This document shows, in pieces, positions 1 through 7,332 of a DNA stretch of 64,000 nucleotides. Location: positions 248,001-312,000 of the forward strand of contig NZ_FOHX01000004.1 in the NCBI RefSeq assembly GCF_900111685.1, in the 5' to 3' direction. A model generated the notes under the pieces. That model did no database searches and was not told where the DNA came from. It saw nothing but the letters and a program-made list of their open reading frames with translations. The position numbers and the translations under genes were made by a program. The DNA comes from Nonomuraea wenchangensis. GTDB lineage: Bacteria > Actinomycetota > Actinomycetes > Streptosporangiales > Streptosporangiaceae. Numbering within the stretch: position 1 is the first letter of the stretch; every line of letters starts with the position of its first letter.

Positions 1-226
1 CCCGCTCGTCCTGCTGATCCCCCCAGTAGAACCAGCAGAACGGCAGATGCACGAACACCCGCCGCATCCGCCCCCGGCAGTCGGTCACATCCAGTGCCGG
101 CCGCCCCTCCTGCGTGACGACGAACACCCGCGTGACGCCCCGCTCGCCGAGCTGCTCGCTCAGCGCGAGCAACAGCCTCTCCGCGTACGCCCGCTGCTGC
201 TCCTCGATGCTCTGACTCTTGCGCAC
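1..226 (-). CDS. small hypothetical protein, C-terminus outside window
   Basis: An open frame runs leftward from a GTG at 226 to the window edge without a stop (75 codons visible), so the gene is cut off. A good ribosome site (GGGAGGG) lies a few bases upstream of the GTG. The N-terminus is charged and helical (VRKSQSIEEQQRAYAERLLL), followed by a hydrophobic strand (TRVFVVTQ) and an aromatic patch (FCWFYWGDQQ). No family is recognised. It is divergent from the XRE regulator at 375, with about 150 bp between the starts, and may be co-controlled with it. Frame continuity and the ribosome site are seen; function is unknown. Confidence 0.6.
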   Translation of the reverse strand, partial: MRKSQSIEEQQRAYAERLLLALSEQLGERGVTRVFVVTQEGRPALDVTDCRGRMRRVFVHLPFCWFYWGDQQDER

Positions 227-305
227 CCTTGCCCTCCCTGATGTCCGGTGCGGTTCCGTGGGTCGAGCTTGGCTCCGCGCCCCAGGGCAGGAACACCGCA
301 ACTAG

Positions 306-322
306 GGGACGTTTAGGGACGT
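306..322. promoter_or_regulatory. candidate operator: GGGACGT direct repeat
   Basis: Two exact copies of GGGACGT begin at 306 and 316, spaced 10 bp (one helical turn), about 50 bp before the XRE start and in the divergent intergenic region. This spacing fits a dimeric regulator, but assignment to the neighbouring XRE protein is inference. Confidence 0.25.
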
Positions 323-374
323 CTGATGCTAACGTCGCAGCACAGGGTCGTACTGCGAGAGGAGCAGGCCGGTC

Positions 375-1103
375 ATGAACAACAACCTCCGCTACGCACT
401 GGCCACAGCCCGCCTCACCACCACCGACGTAGCCGCAGCCCTGGCCGTAGACCCCAAAACCGTCAGCAGATGGCTCAACGGCCGCACCCCGTATCCCCGC
501 CACCGCTGGGCCATCGCCGACCTCCTCAACATCGAAGAGGCCGACCTATGGCCAGAAGCCACCCCAAGGTGTCAACTACTCGCCAACGGCATCCACACCA
601 TCTACCCCCACCGCTGGGCCATCCCCCAGACCGTCTGGCGCACCCACTTCAACAGCGCCACCGAAGAAATCGGCATCCTCGCCTACAGCGCCCTCTTCCT
701 CGCCGAAGACCCCGCCATCCACCGCATCATCACCAAGAAGGCGAAGGCCGGCGTCCGAATCCGCCTCCTTCTCGGCGACCCTGAAGGCTCGGAGGTTGCC
801 TCAAGGGGAGAAGACGAAGGCATCGGCGCCGAGGTGATGGCAGCCCGCGTGAAGAACACCTTGGCGCTGTACCGCCCCCTACTCGACGTGAGAGGAGTCG
901 AACTCCGACTCCACCGCACCGTCCTCTACAACTCCCTCTACCGCGCAGACAGCCAACTCCTGATCAACACCCACGCCTACGGCACCCCAGCAGCCAACGC
1001 CCCCGTCATGCACCTCACCAGTACTGAGGATCAGGGACCGGCGAACACTTACCTCACCAGCTTCAACCGCATCTGGACCACCGCCCAGCGACACAAGCGG
1101 TAG
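375..1103 (+). CDS. XRE-family regulator with DUF5919/PLD-like C-terminal domain
   Basis: The protein has 242 residues. Residues 1-60 form a Cro/CI-type helix-turn-helix (TTTDVAAALAVDPKTVSRWL), and the remainder resembles the DUF5919 domain common in actinobacterial XRE regulators (EEIGILAYSALFLAEDP, then VRIRLLLGDPEG), a phospholipase-D-like fold that usually lacks catalysis. The ATG at 375 follows GAGAGGAG with about 10 nt spacing. The upstream neighbour is transcribed away from it and may be its partner. Role: probably a DNA-binding regulator with a ligand-sensing C-terminus; the target is unknown. Base composition is lower in GC than the core genes further right, consistent with the accessory character of this region. 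Confidence 0.8.
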   Translation: MNNNLRYALATARLTTTDVAAALAVDPKTVSRWLNGRTPYPRHRWAIADLLNIEEADLWPEATPRCQLLANGIHTIYPHRWAIPQTVWRTHFNSATEEIGILAYSALFLAEDPAIHRIITKKAKAGVRIRLLLGDPEGSEVASRGEDEGIGAEVMAARVKNTLALYRPLLDVRGVELRLHRTVLYNSLYRADSQLLINTHAYGTPAANAPVMHLTSTEDQGPANTYLTSFNRIWTTAQRHKR

Positions 1104-1167
1104 CTCTAACCCCAGCAGCCACAACTACGGCCAGACCAGAAAGCAACTTCTCTCCACGTCATCAAGG

Positions 1168-1257
1168 CCGGCCCGCCTTCGGCGGCCCGGCATGCGTTGG
1201 GGCGGTCGCTGGCCGCGCTGCGGCTCTTCGGCCGGTCGCGGCCAGCGCCGCCAACGC
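1168..1257. repeat. long intergenic hairpin element
   Basis: A short GC hairpin (GGCCCGCC-type arms around TTCGG, about 1168-1190) is followed by a long imperfect inverted repeat: GCGTTGG at 1194-1200 pairs with CCAACGC at 1251-1257, and GCTGGCCGCG near 1208 pairs with CGCGGCCAGC near 1238. It lies just behind the XRE gene and could terminate it, but its size and two-part form resemble a dispersed intergenic repeat. The rest of the 1104-1544 gap shows no gene or RNA I can support. Confidence 0.5.
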
Positions 1258-1544
1258 GCTTGACCACCATGATGGGAAGGTACATCTCAAGCGACACGAG
1301 GATCAGCATGTCGGCGCTCGACAGGCTGATTATTACGAGCTAGACATAGGTACACGTTTTTCGTCATCTGCGAGTGGCCTGCGCCATAAGCTGGCGTATG
1401 CAACGCACCTCCGACTGCAGCGCCTTCTCGTGACTGAGACAAATAACCAGGACAAGCATGAATAGGACCCTCGGTGAAATCCTGCCATTAATAGCCGGAC
1501 CTAAAAGCTTTATTCTGGCCGCCCCGCTCCAGAGAGGGCGGTAA

Positions 1545-3947
1545 ATGGGCGGCGGCCGGTGGCGGGAAAGCAGAGTTCTTGTAGTCGCCATAGCATTGAC
1601 TGTAATTGCCGCAGTTCCCGCCGTGCTTACAGCAACCAAGGTAACCAACCCATGGATTCTAGGCGGAGCCGCAGCCGGCGCGGCGATAGTTCTTGTACTT
1701 GCAGGAATTTGGCAGGACCGCTACAAAAAGATCGTCTCCTCAAGAGACGATGGATTTCAAAAACTTAGAGACGAATGTCTCACTCTTCGGAATGGCGCCC
1801 CTCCCAAGGTGCGGAAAATCAATGACCCCATTGCACTTGGAATTCATCCCTCCATTCCGCTAGCCGATCACGGACAGGGCAAAGCGCACGTACCTCCTTA
1901 CATTATGAGGGATGTCGATACGGAGCTGCGCTCGAAACTCGAAGCAGGTGGCTTCGTGTTGATCGTGGGGGACTCCACCGCCGGCAAGTCGCGTGCTGCA
2001 TTTGAGGCCATGCGCCACACGCTTCGCAGTCACACATTGATTGCACCACGTGGGGTAGATGGACTCCGTGTCGCCATCGCTCACGCTTCGCGTTGTCGAA
2101 AGGCGGTTCTGTGGTTGAATGACCTCGAATTCTACCTGCGGCCGGGTGGGCTGTCGAAAGCAGATATTGCCCGACTGATTATTGGAAACGGTTCTGCTAA
2201 AATAATCCTGGCGACAATTCGTTCGGCTGAGCAAGCACGCCTTTTGCGGGGAGACGCTGATCCTGATGGCCCGGGTCGGCAAACAGAACGCGATGTACGA
2301 GAAGTTTTTGAACAAGCGCATCAGATTCGCATGTGGAGGAAGTTTTCCCATAATGAGCTTGACCGCGCCCGCGCGCTGACTGAGGATCCACGCATTGCGA
2401 TGGCACTTCGGCATAGCGACACGTTCGGCGTAACCGAATACTTGGCCGCAGGCCCGGCTCTTCAATGCGACTATGAAAATGCGTGGGATATTGGGGTCAA
2501 TCCAAGAGGTGCCGCACTCGTATCGGCCGCTATTGATTGCAGAAGAGCGGGCTTTCTCGGATCTATTCCGCGTGCACTATTGAATCGGCTACATGAGATC
2601 TATCTAAACGAGGCGGGTGGTAATCGCCTGATGCCAGAGTCGATTGAGCATGCTTGGGAGTGGGCAACACGCCCTCGATACGGAACCACAGCTTTGCTCG
2701 TGGGAGAAGAGGCGGTAGATGTATTTGACTACTTGGTGGACCTAAAACAGCACCAAGAGGATGAGTGGTATGCATCCGAAGAATTCGTCAAGCATGCCCT
2801 GGCATACGCGGGGGCTCCTGATTCCCTGGCCATCGGGGAGCATGCCTATTGGGGTGGAGCACTTTCTGCTGGGAAGATCGCGTTTCGTCGAGCTCTGATG
2901 CTTTGCGAAAAAGCTAAGGATGCGCAAGGGCAGGCTAATGCACTCAAAGGGCTCGGTGATATTACTTATGCTGAAGGAGACTATGCGGATGCTGCTGGAC
3001 TATTTCAACGCGCTTGGGCACTGTACGACTCGATCAAAGACTCAGACGGCAAAGCATTGGTGTCCCGAAGTCTTGGCGCTGTAGCTGCTGATAGCGATAA
3101 ATGGGTCGATGCCGCGCACATGTATATCGAGATTGATAGTCTCTTCCGCTCTGTGAGAGACGGATGGGGTTGCGCACATGTATCAAATGGCCTAGCGGAC
3201 TTGCTCTATCACAAAAACGACTATGGTCCTCACACTGATCTATATCAGACGGCGGAACGTGTGCGCTATGCAGAAATCCCATGGGCACTCGAAGTTGCCA
3301 TGAACGATCACAAGCGGCAAGAAGGTGATCTGCCCAACGATGTCAATATTGACCAACTTACAGGCGTGTATACACGAATCTCGAAGCTGTATGGGGAGAT
3401 GGGGGATTGGGCAGGACAGGGCCATGCCGTAAAGGTTCTCGGCGCCATAGCGGAATGGGTGTCGGATTGGGATACTGCCGTCGGCCACTACGAGAAAGCA
3501 TGGGGTCTTTACAGGAAGTCCTTGGACGGAATTGCATTTCGTGACAGAGGTGGCTCTGGAAGATCGGCGATCTCCCGTTACTGTGATATGCATGAGCATA
3601 TAGCCTCTAGTCACTGCAAGAATAAGGAGTTGGACCTTTCGCCGTTTTGGGGAAAGTCTGAAGAGCATCTAGAGATGGTGCGCGATCTCCATCGAGCGGC
3701 ACGGAATGTTGAACGCACTCGCCATAATTTACAAAATGTCATTAGGCGGATCGAATTGATGTTAGTTGGCGAAGACATTCGAGCACTGGAAGCTAGTGTC
3801 AAATCTCTAGGATTGCGTCTGAACGCACAGCCTACTGAGATTGCACTGTCTGGGCGATTGTCTTTGATCGTGCATGAAATATCAAACTGTTCACCCCTGA
3901 AGATCTCGCTAGAGTCTTCCACCGCTGAGACTGATATTAGTGGTTGA
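1545..3947 (+). CDS. membrane-anchored STAND-like P-loop NTPase with TPR region
   Basis: The protein has 800 residues. Two hydrophobic segments (about 10-30 and 38-54) anchor the N-terminus. A P-loop GDSTAGKS lies at 142-149, a Walker-B-like stretch (AVLWLNDLEFYL) near 187-198 and a sensor-like ILATIRS near 221. Residues about 430-660 contain helical TPR-like units (QANALKGLGDITYAEGDYAD and similar). This layout matches signal-transduction ATPases of the STAND/AAA class, many of which act in regulation or conflict systems. The ATG is preceded by GAGAGGG. GC is clearly lower than in the core genes, suggesting recent transfer. The gene stands alone, flanked downstream by repeat copy A. No effector domain is evident, so the output, if any, may go through another protein. 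Confidence 0.65.
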   Translation: MGGGRWRESRVLVVAIALTVIAAVPAVLTATKVTNPWILGGAAAGAAIVLVLAGIWQDRYKKIVSSRDDGFQKLRDECLTLRNGAPPKVRKINDPIALGIHPSIPLADHGQGKAHVPPYIMRDVDTELRSKLEAGGFVLIVGDSTAGKSRAAFEAMRHTLRSHTLIAPRGVDGLRVAIAHASRCRKAVLWLNDLEFYLRPGGLSKADIARLIIGNGSAKIILATIRSAEQARLLRGDADPDGPGRQTERDVREVFEQAHQIRMWRKFSHNELDRARALTEDPRIAMALRHSDTFGVTEYLAAGPALQCDYENAWDIGVNPRGAALVSAAIDCRRAGFLGSIPRALLNRLHEIYLNEAGGNRLMPESIEHAWEWATRPRYGTTALLVGEEAVDVFDYLVDLKQHQEDEWYASEEFVKHALAYAGAPDSLAIGEHAYWGGALSAGKIAFRRALMLCEKAKDAQGQANALKGLGDITYAEGDYADAAGLFQRAWALYDSIKDSDGKALVSRSLGAVAADSDKWVDAAHMYIEIDSLFRSVRDGWGCAHVSNGLADLLYHKNDYGPHTDLYQTAERVRYAEIPWALEVAMNDHKRQEGDLPNDVNIDQLTGVYTRISKLYGEMGDWAGQGHAVKVLGAIAEWVSDWDTAVGHYEKAWGLYRKSLDGIAFRDRGGSGRSAISRYCDMHEHIASSHCKNKELDLSPFWGKSEEHLEMVRDLHRAARNVERTRHNLQNVIRRIELMLVGEDIRALEASVKSLGLRLNAQPTEIALSGRLSLIVHEISNCSPLKISLESSTAETDISG

Positions 3948-4004
3948 CGGTCATGCGGTTGGTCGACCTGGGGAGAATACCGCGTTGCTGCCGTAACAAT
4001 CGCC

Positions 4005-4310
4005 GACTCCGGTGCCTCTTCGTACGGGTGTGGGCCATCGCTCCCGCGACCCTCCTTCGTCGGGTGTTCCCACCGGCCTGGGTGGTGCTGTTTACGACAA
4101 CGTCGGCTTCGGTCTGCCCATCGTGGTAGCCGTACACCACTGTCTGACCTTGGACTGACCAGACCGATCAGGGTGGTTGCTGCGCCTGAGCGATAGGTCA
4201 GGCTGCCGCGCCGCTTCCGGTGCTCGGGCCTGGCGGCCCTGCGCTCCGGGTCGGCTTGCCACCGGACAGGCGGGTTGCTGTGGTCTGCTGTACAGCAGGG
4301 AAGTACAGCA
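4005..4310 (+). repeat. non-coding repeat, copy A
   Basis: This stretch aligns by eye with copies at about 4437-4780 and 6880-7165. Shared blocks are a GGTGC...CCTCCTTCGTCG-like 5' part, a central ACGACAACGTCG block, a GGTCAGGCTGCCG core, GGCGGCCCTGCGCTCC, and TCGGCTTGCC. Copies A and B also share a 3' part with a CTGCTG-tACAGCAG palindrome. Copy A is the most diverged around the tRNA-like arm. No open frame is conserved between copies. Confidence 0.6.
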
Positions 4311-4436
4311 ACGCCGCCTCACTCAGCCTGATCGTCCCGTACGCCGTCACACGGTTGAGCAGCAGCGCCGGCTCTCGATCACTGCCCTCCGCTTGACTAC
4401 GGATTAAATGGTTGCGTAGTGGCCGAGGCCGTTACG

Positions 4437-4780
4437 ATCGCGTACTTCGGTGCGCGCCGTTCGTGGCCGGGGCGATCGACGCCAAGCCCTTCCTACGTCG
4501 GGATTCGGCACTGGGTGGCCATGGCTGTGGCAGTGCGGGAGCTGACGACAATGGTGACGACAACGTCGACCACCACAAGCACACGACGGCAGCCTCACAC
4601 CACCGGTGACTTTGGACGGCACCACGGATACCAGGGCAGTCGGTCCGCCTGAAAAGCGGAAGGTCGGGCTGCCGCACCGCTTTCGGCGCTCGCGCCTAGC
4701 GGGCCTGCTCTCCGGGCCGGCTTGGCACTGGATACGCCGATTGCTGTGATCTGCTGTCCAGCAGGGAGGTACGGCAGGGC
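4437..4780 (+). repeat. non-coding repeat, copy B (with tRNA-Phe-like arm)
   Basis: Homologous to copies A and C. At about 4636-4667 it reads CAGTCGGT directly followed by CCGCCTGAAAAGCGGAAGG: a 4-bp stem with a 7-nt CTGAAAA loop, i.e. a GAA anticodon loop, and a variable-loop-like tail. From memory this matches the D-loop end and anticodon arm of actinobacterial tRNA-Phe with about 8 nt missing between the two parts. There is no acceptor stem or T arm, so it is not a functional tRNA. The 3' end carries CTGCTGTCCAGCAG. Confidence 0.6.
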
Positions 4781-4839
4781 AGAGCGGAGAAGGGGCAACC
4801 GGCGCGGAATGGCATTGAACGGCACTAGCCTAATCCCCT

Positions 4840-5481
4840 ATGAACGGTGCGAATGCTCTCACGGAGGCGACGGTCCTCGCTGCGGTGAACCGATGGGTGG
4901 GGGTTGTTGTCGCTCTCGTGGGCGCCATCGTCGCCGCTCCTGATGGTGCTCGGATGATCTACAACTCGGTGAGAGGTTGGATCGTCACAAGCTACAACAG
5001 GCTAACCAAGCGCGCGCAAGTCATCCAAGTGAGTGGAATCGGGGACATTGGAAGCGCATCCGAGGCCGTCACGGTTACGAAGGCCGGTTGGGCGTTGGAT
5101 GAGGAGGCATCCGTGGCGGAACAAGTCAAAGCGCTGCGGGCTTACATCGAGAACATCGAGATCCGCCTGAACGAGATGGTCAACGCCTTATCTGACGAGG
5201 GGAGAGCACGGAAGGCGGCCATCACCGAGCTGTCCCAAACTCTGGAGCAGAGGCTTGACCAGCTCCGAGCGCTCATCGACCAGAAAGATCAGCGAGCTGC
5301 CCGCGTTGACGCCCGCGGTCTTCCCTTGATCGGCGGTGGCATCTTTCTCAACGGGGTTCCCGAGGAGCTGGCCGGACTACCTTGGCACCTCGGGTGGCTA
5401 CTGCCGTTCTTTGCCTTCGGTGCCATGGTGGCAGTTCTGACCAGCATCGCGCAGTCTCGGCGTGCGAGCCAAACTCCATGA
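4840..5481 (+). CDS. coiled-coil membrane protein of unknown function
   Basis: The protein has 213 residues. It has a hydrophobic N-terminal helix (about 17-33, WVGVVVALVGAIVAAP), a central helical region rich in heptad-like charged residues (about 90-150, ending TLEQRLDQLRALIDQKDQ) likely to form a coiled coil, and a C-terminal membrane helix (about 183-203, LGWLLPFFAFGAMVAVLTSI). No catalytic motif or known family is recognised. It follows repeat copies A and B directly and has no operon partner on its strand. Topology is read from the sequence; any sensor or scaffold role would be a guess. Confidence 0.55.
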   Translation: MNGANALTEATVLAAVNRWVGVVVALVGAIVAAPDGARMIYNSVRGWIVTSYNRLTKRAQVIQVSGIGDIGSASEAVTVTKAGWALDEEASVAEQVKALRAYIENIEIRLNEMVNALSDEGRARKAAITELSQTLEQRLDQLRALIDQKDQRAARVDARGLPLIGGGIFLNGVPEELAGLPWHLGWLLPFFAFGAMVAVLTSIAQSRRASQTP

Positions 5482-5645
5482 TCGACAGGAAGTAGGCATT
5501 CACGCGGATCTACAAAGACCGCCTCCATGCCTGCCCTTGTTCCGTCGCTGTTCCGTGGGAGCACCGGAACCGGCGAGAAGTGATGTGAGACGCCAGCAAG
5601 CGTAACCGCTGGTCATCGACAGGATCGGGCCGTATCCGCAGGTGA

Positions 5646-5714
5646 ATGAATCGCAGGTCGGAGATCACCCAGATCTACGAGGGCACTAACCAGATCCAGA
5701 GAATGGTGATGTCG
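5646..5714 (+). pseudogene. acyl-CoA dehydrogenase C-terminal remnant
   Basis: About 23 codons encode ITQIYEGTNQIQRMVMS, essentially the signature near the C-terminus of acyl-CoA dehydrogenases (QIYEGTNQIQR). An in-frame TGA lies immediately upstream and the frame downstream soon loses resemblance, so only this scrap of a roughly 380-residue gene remains. It shows that the island overwrote older metabolic DNA. The rest of 5482-5960 shows no other gene I can support. Confidence 0.7.
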
Positions 5715-5960
5715 ATCGCGGCAACCCGCTCCACCAACTCCACTGGCTCGTTGGCGCCCTGTACCTGTCTCCACATCTCCCGCGTGCTGGCCAGAAAGCG
5801 ATTGCCCGGAGAGCGGGTAGGGGAAGAAGCCAAGAGGCGGGCTCTCGTGCTCGAAACGACAATCCAGGGCCCTAGAGATGGCTGCCAGCAGTCAGACTGA
5901 AAGCAGGCACCAGGCGACGTCGGCGACCCGCCCCCCGAGCGGGACCGTGCGCCACCTAGG

Positions 5961-6182
5961 TCAGTCCCAGATCCACGTGGCCACACGCGCAAGGCCGCGC
6001 GACGTGTTCACCTCCTCCTTGGTCACCAGGTACTTCTGGAACCCGATCGTGACTGCTCCGTCGATGTCCAACTCGTAGTCGCCAACATGACCGTCTGCGT
6101 CGCCGTACTGGCATTTGATAAGCACGAGACGGAGGCTAGAGCCTTCGACGGGCTTACGTCCTGGGGTACTGAACCTGCCCAT
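5961..6182 (-). CDS. small hypothetical protein
   Basis: A frame of about 73 codons from the ATG at 6182 (an in-frame GTG lies at 6206). It has a protein-like C-terminus with alternating hydrophobic and charged residues (VGDYELDIDGAVTIGFQKYL, then LARVATWIWD). The ribosome site is weak (GGGA directly upstream). No family is recognised. It could be the tail of a decayed larger gene, given the neighbouring acyl-CoA dehydrogenase scrap. Support comes only from residue composition and the coherent frame. Confidence 0.4.
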   Translation of the reverse strand: MGRFSTPGRKPVEGSSLRLVLIKCQYGDADGHVGDYELDIDGAVTIGFQKYLVTKEEVNTSRGLARVATWIWD

Positions 6183-6264
6183 TCCCGGGGGTGGGCAGAC
6201 CAGCACGCGACACGCCGTACGCGGTCCTGTGGGTTAAGGGTCGCGACGCCCTAGGTTTCCGGAC

Positions 6265-6465
6265 ATGAGCGAATATGAAAATCGATATCGAGCGGCACGG
6301 GACAAGTGGGCCGCCGCCGACAGTGAACTTCGCGACCTTGTCATGGGCCCCAAGCCTCTGATCTGTCCAGACGACGCTGAGAAAGTTGACGCGGCCCGCA
6401 AGGCGGAAGCCGAAGCGTGGAACGATTGGGCAGCGGTGAGAGCTGAAGCCCTGACGTCGTCGTAG
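6265..6465 (+). CDS. small acidic helical protein
   Basis: Sixty-six codons from an ATG in a short low-GC stretch. The product is almost entirely helical and amphipathic, rich in A, E, D and W (KVDAARKAEAEAWNDWAAVR). The ribosome site is poor. It is flanked by a divergent small gene on the left and a convergent one on the right. No family is recognised; the coherent amphipathic pattern is the main support. Confidence 0.45.
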   Translation: MSEYENRYRAARDKWAAADSELRDLVMGPKPLICPDDAEKVDAARKAEAEAWNDWAAVRAEALTSS

Positions 6466-6570
6466 GCATCACGTAAAGCCCCGGGCGGGACGGTATGACT
6501 ACAAGCCCCGCCACCCGCCCGGCCCACGCGGCGTTGCCGGACCCCGAGTGGGGCCGCGCGTATCAACGCC

Positions 6571-6759
6571 TTATTGCTTGCTTACGTAGTGCTCGAGCAT
6601 CTCCTTGAAGCTATCGATCTTGTTCTTGACCGCTTCAAGCCCAGCCTTGAGCACCTGCGCCTGATGCAGGGTCGCATACACCTGCGCCTTGTCGACCTCG
6701 CCCTTCTGCAGCGCCTTCCGAGCGTCGGTCTCGTAGTCGGTCTTCCCGAACGGCTCCAT
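6571..6759 (-). CDS. small hypothetical helical protein
   Basis: Sixty-two codons. The ATG at 6759 follows a strong GAGGAGGAG ribosome site with good spacing, the best evidence that this small gene is real. The product is charged and helical, with no cysteine or membrane segment (EVDKAQVYATLHQAQVLKAG). Function is unknown. It sits between repeat copies B and C with other short genes. Confidence 0.6.
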   Translation of the reverse strand: MEPFGKTDYETDARKALQKGEVDKAQVYATLHQAQVLKAGLEAVKNKIDSFKEMLEHYVSKQ

Positions 6760-6879
6760 TGGCTCCTCCTCGCCGCTGACGTACCGCCAGTGTCCCTAGG
6801 AGGACCAACCCACGCCAGACGCCGGGGCGGGCGGTGCAACTGCACGCCCACTGCCCGGCAGGCTCACCCGTAAGCCGCA

Positions 6880-7165
6880 CCCGACTTCGGTGCCCGCCAA
6901 ACGGGTTGGGGCGATCGCCGGCAAGGCCCTCCTCCGTCGAGCCCTGCCACCGGGGTAACCATGGCTGAGGTGACAGCAGTGCTGACAGCAACGTCCTCAC
7001 ACGCCCACGTATTCGCGCCACCGTCCACATGCGCCTGACCGCGGTCTCGATCAACCGAGCAGGGCGATCGGTCCGCCTGAAAAGCGGAAGGTCAGGCTGC
7101 CGTGCCGCTTCCGGATGTCTCGGACCTGGCGGCCCTGCGCTCCCGGTCGGCTTGCCATCGGATGA
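6880..7165 (+). repeat. non-coding repeat, copy C (with tRNA-Phe-like arm)
   Basis: Same-strand homologue of copies A and B. It has the GACTTCGGTGC-like start, GGGGCGATCG, CCATGGCTG, ACAACGTC-like block, then the CCGCCTGAAAAGCGGAAGG arm (about 7072-7091) followed by TCAGGCTGCCG and TCGGCTTGCCATCGGA. It ends less than 200 bp before the CHAT gene and could carry its promoter. Between 6760 and 6880 nothing else is recognised. Confidence 0.6.
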
Positions 7166-7332
7166 GGTGATGACCGCAATCAGGTCACATGTGAGACATA
7201 CGTGGGACGATCTTGGTGGTATATCCGCAGCTCGCCACTGTCCCGAGCAGCAACGCAACCAGAGACATCGCTGACAAGGTGTCGCGTGGTAGGAAGGTGC
7301 CGCTGTTGATGGCGCCTAGGGAAGAGACCTAC

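Noticed and set aside
4636..4667. Functional tRNA-Phe
   Set aside because: Anticodon arm present, but acceptor stem, complete D arm and T arm are absent in both copies.
5675..5992. 105-codon minus-strand frame over the acyl-CoA dehydrogenase scrap
   Set aside because: Part of it (STREMWRQVQGANEPVELVE) looks protein-like, but there is no ribosome site and it covers the recognisable remnant on the other strand.
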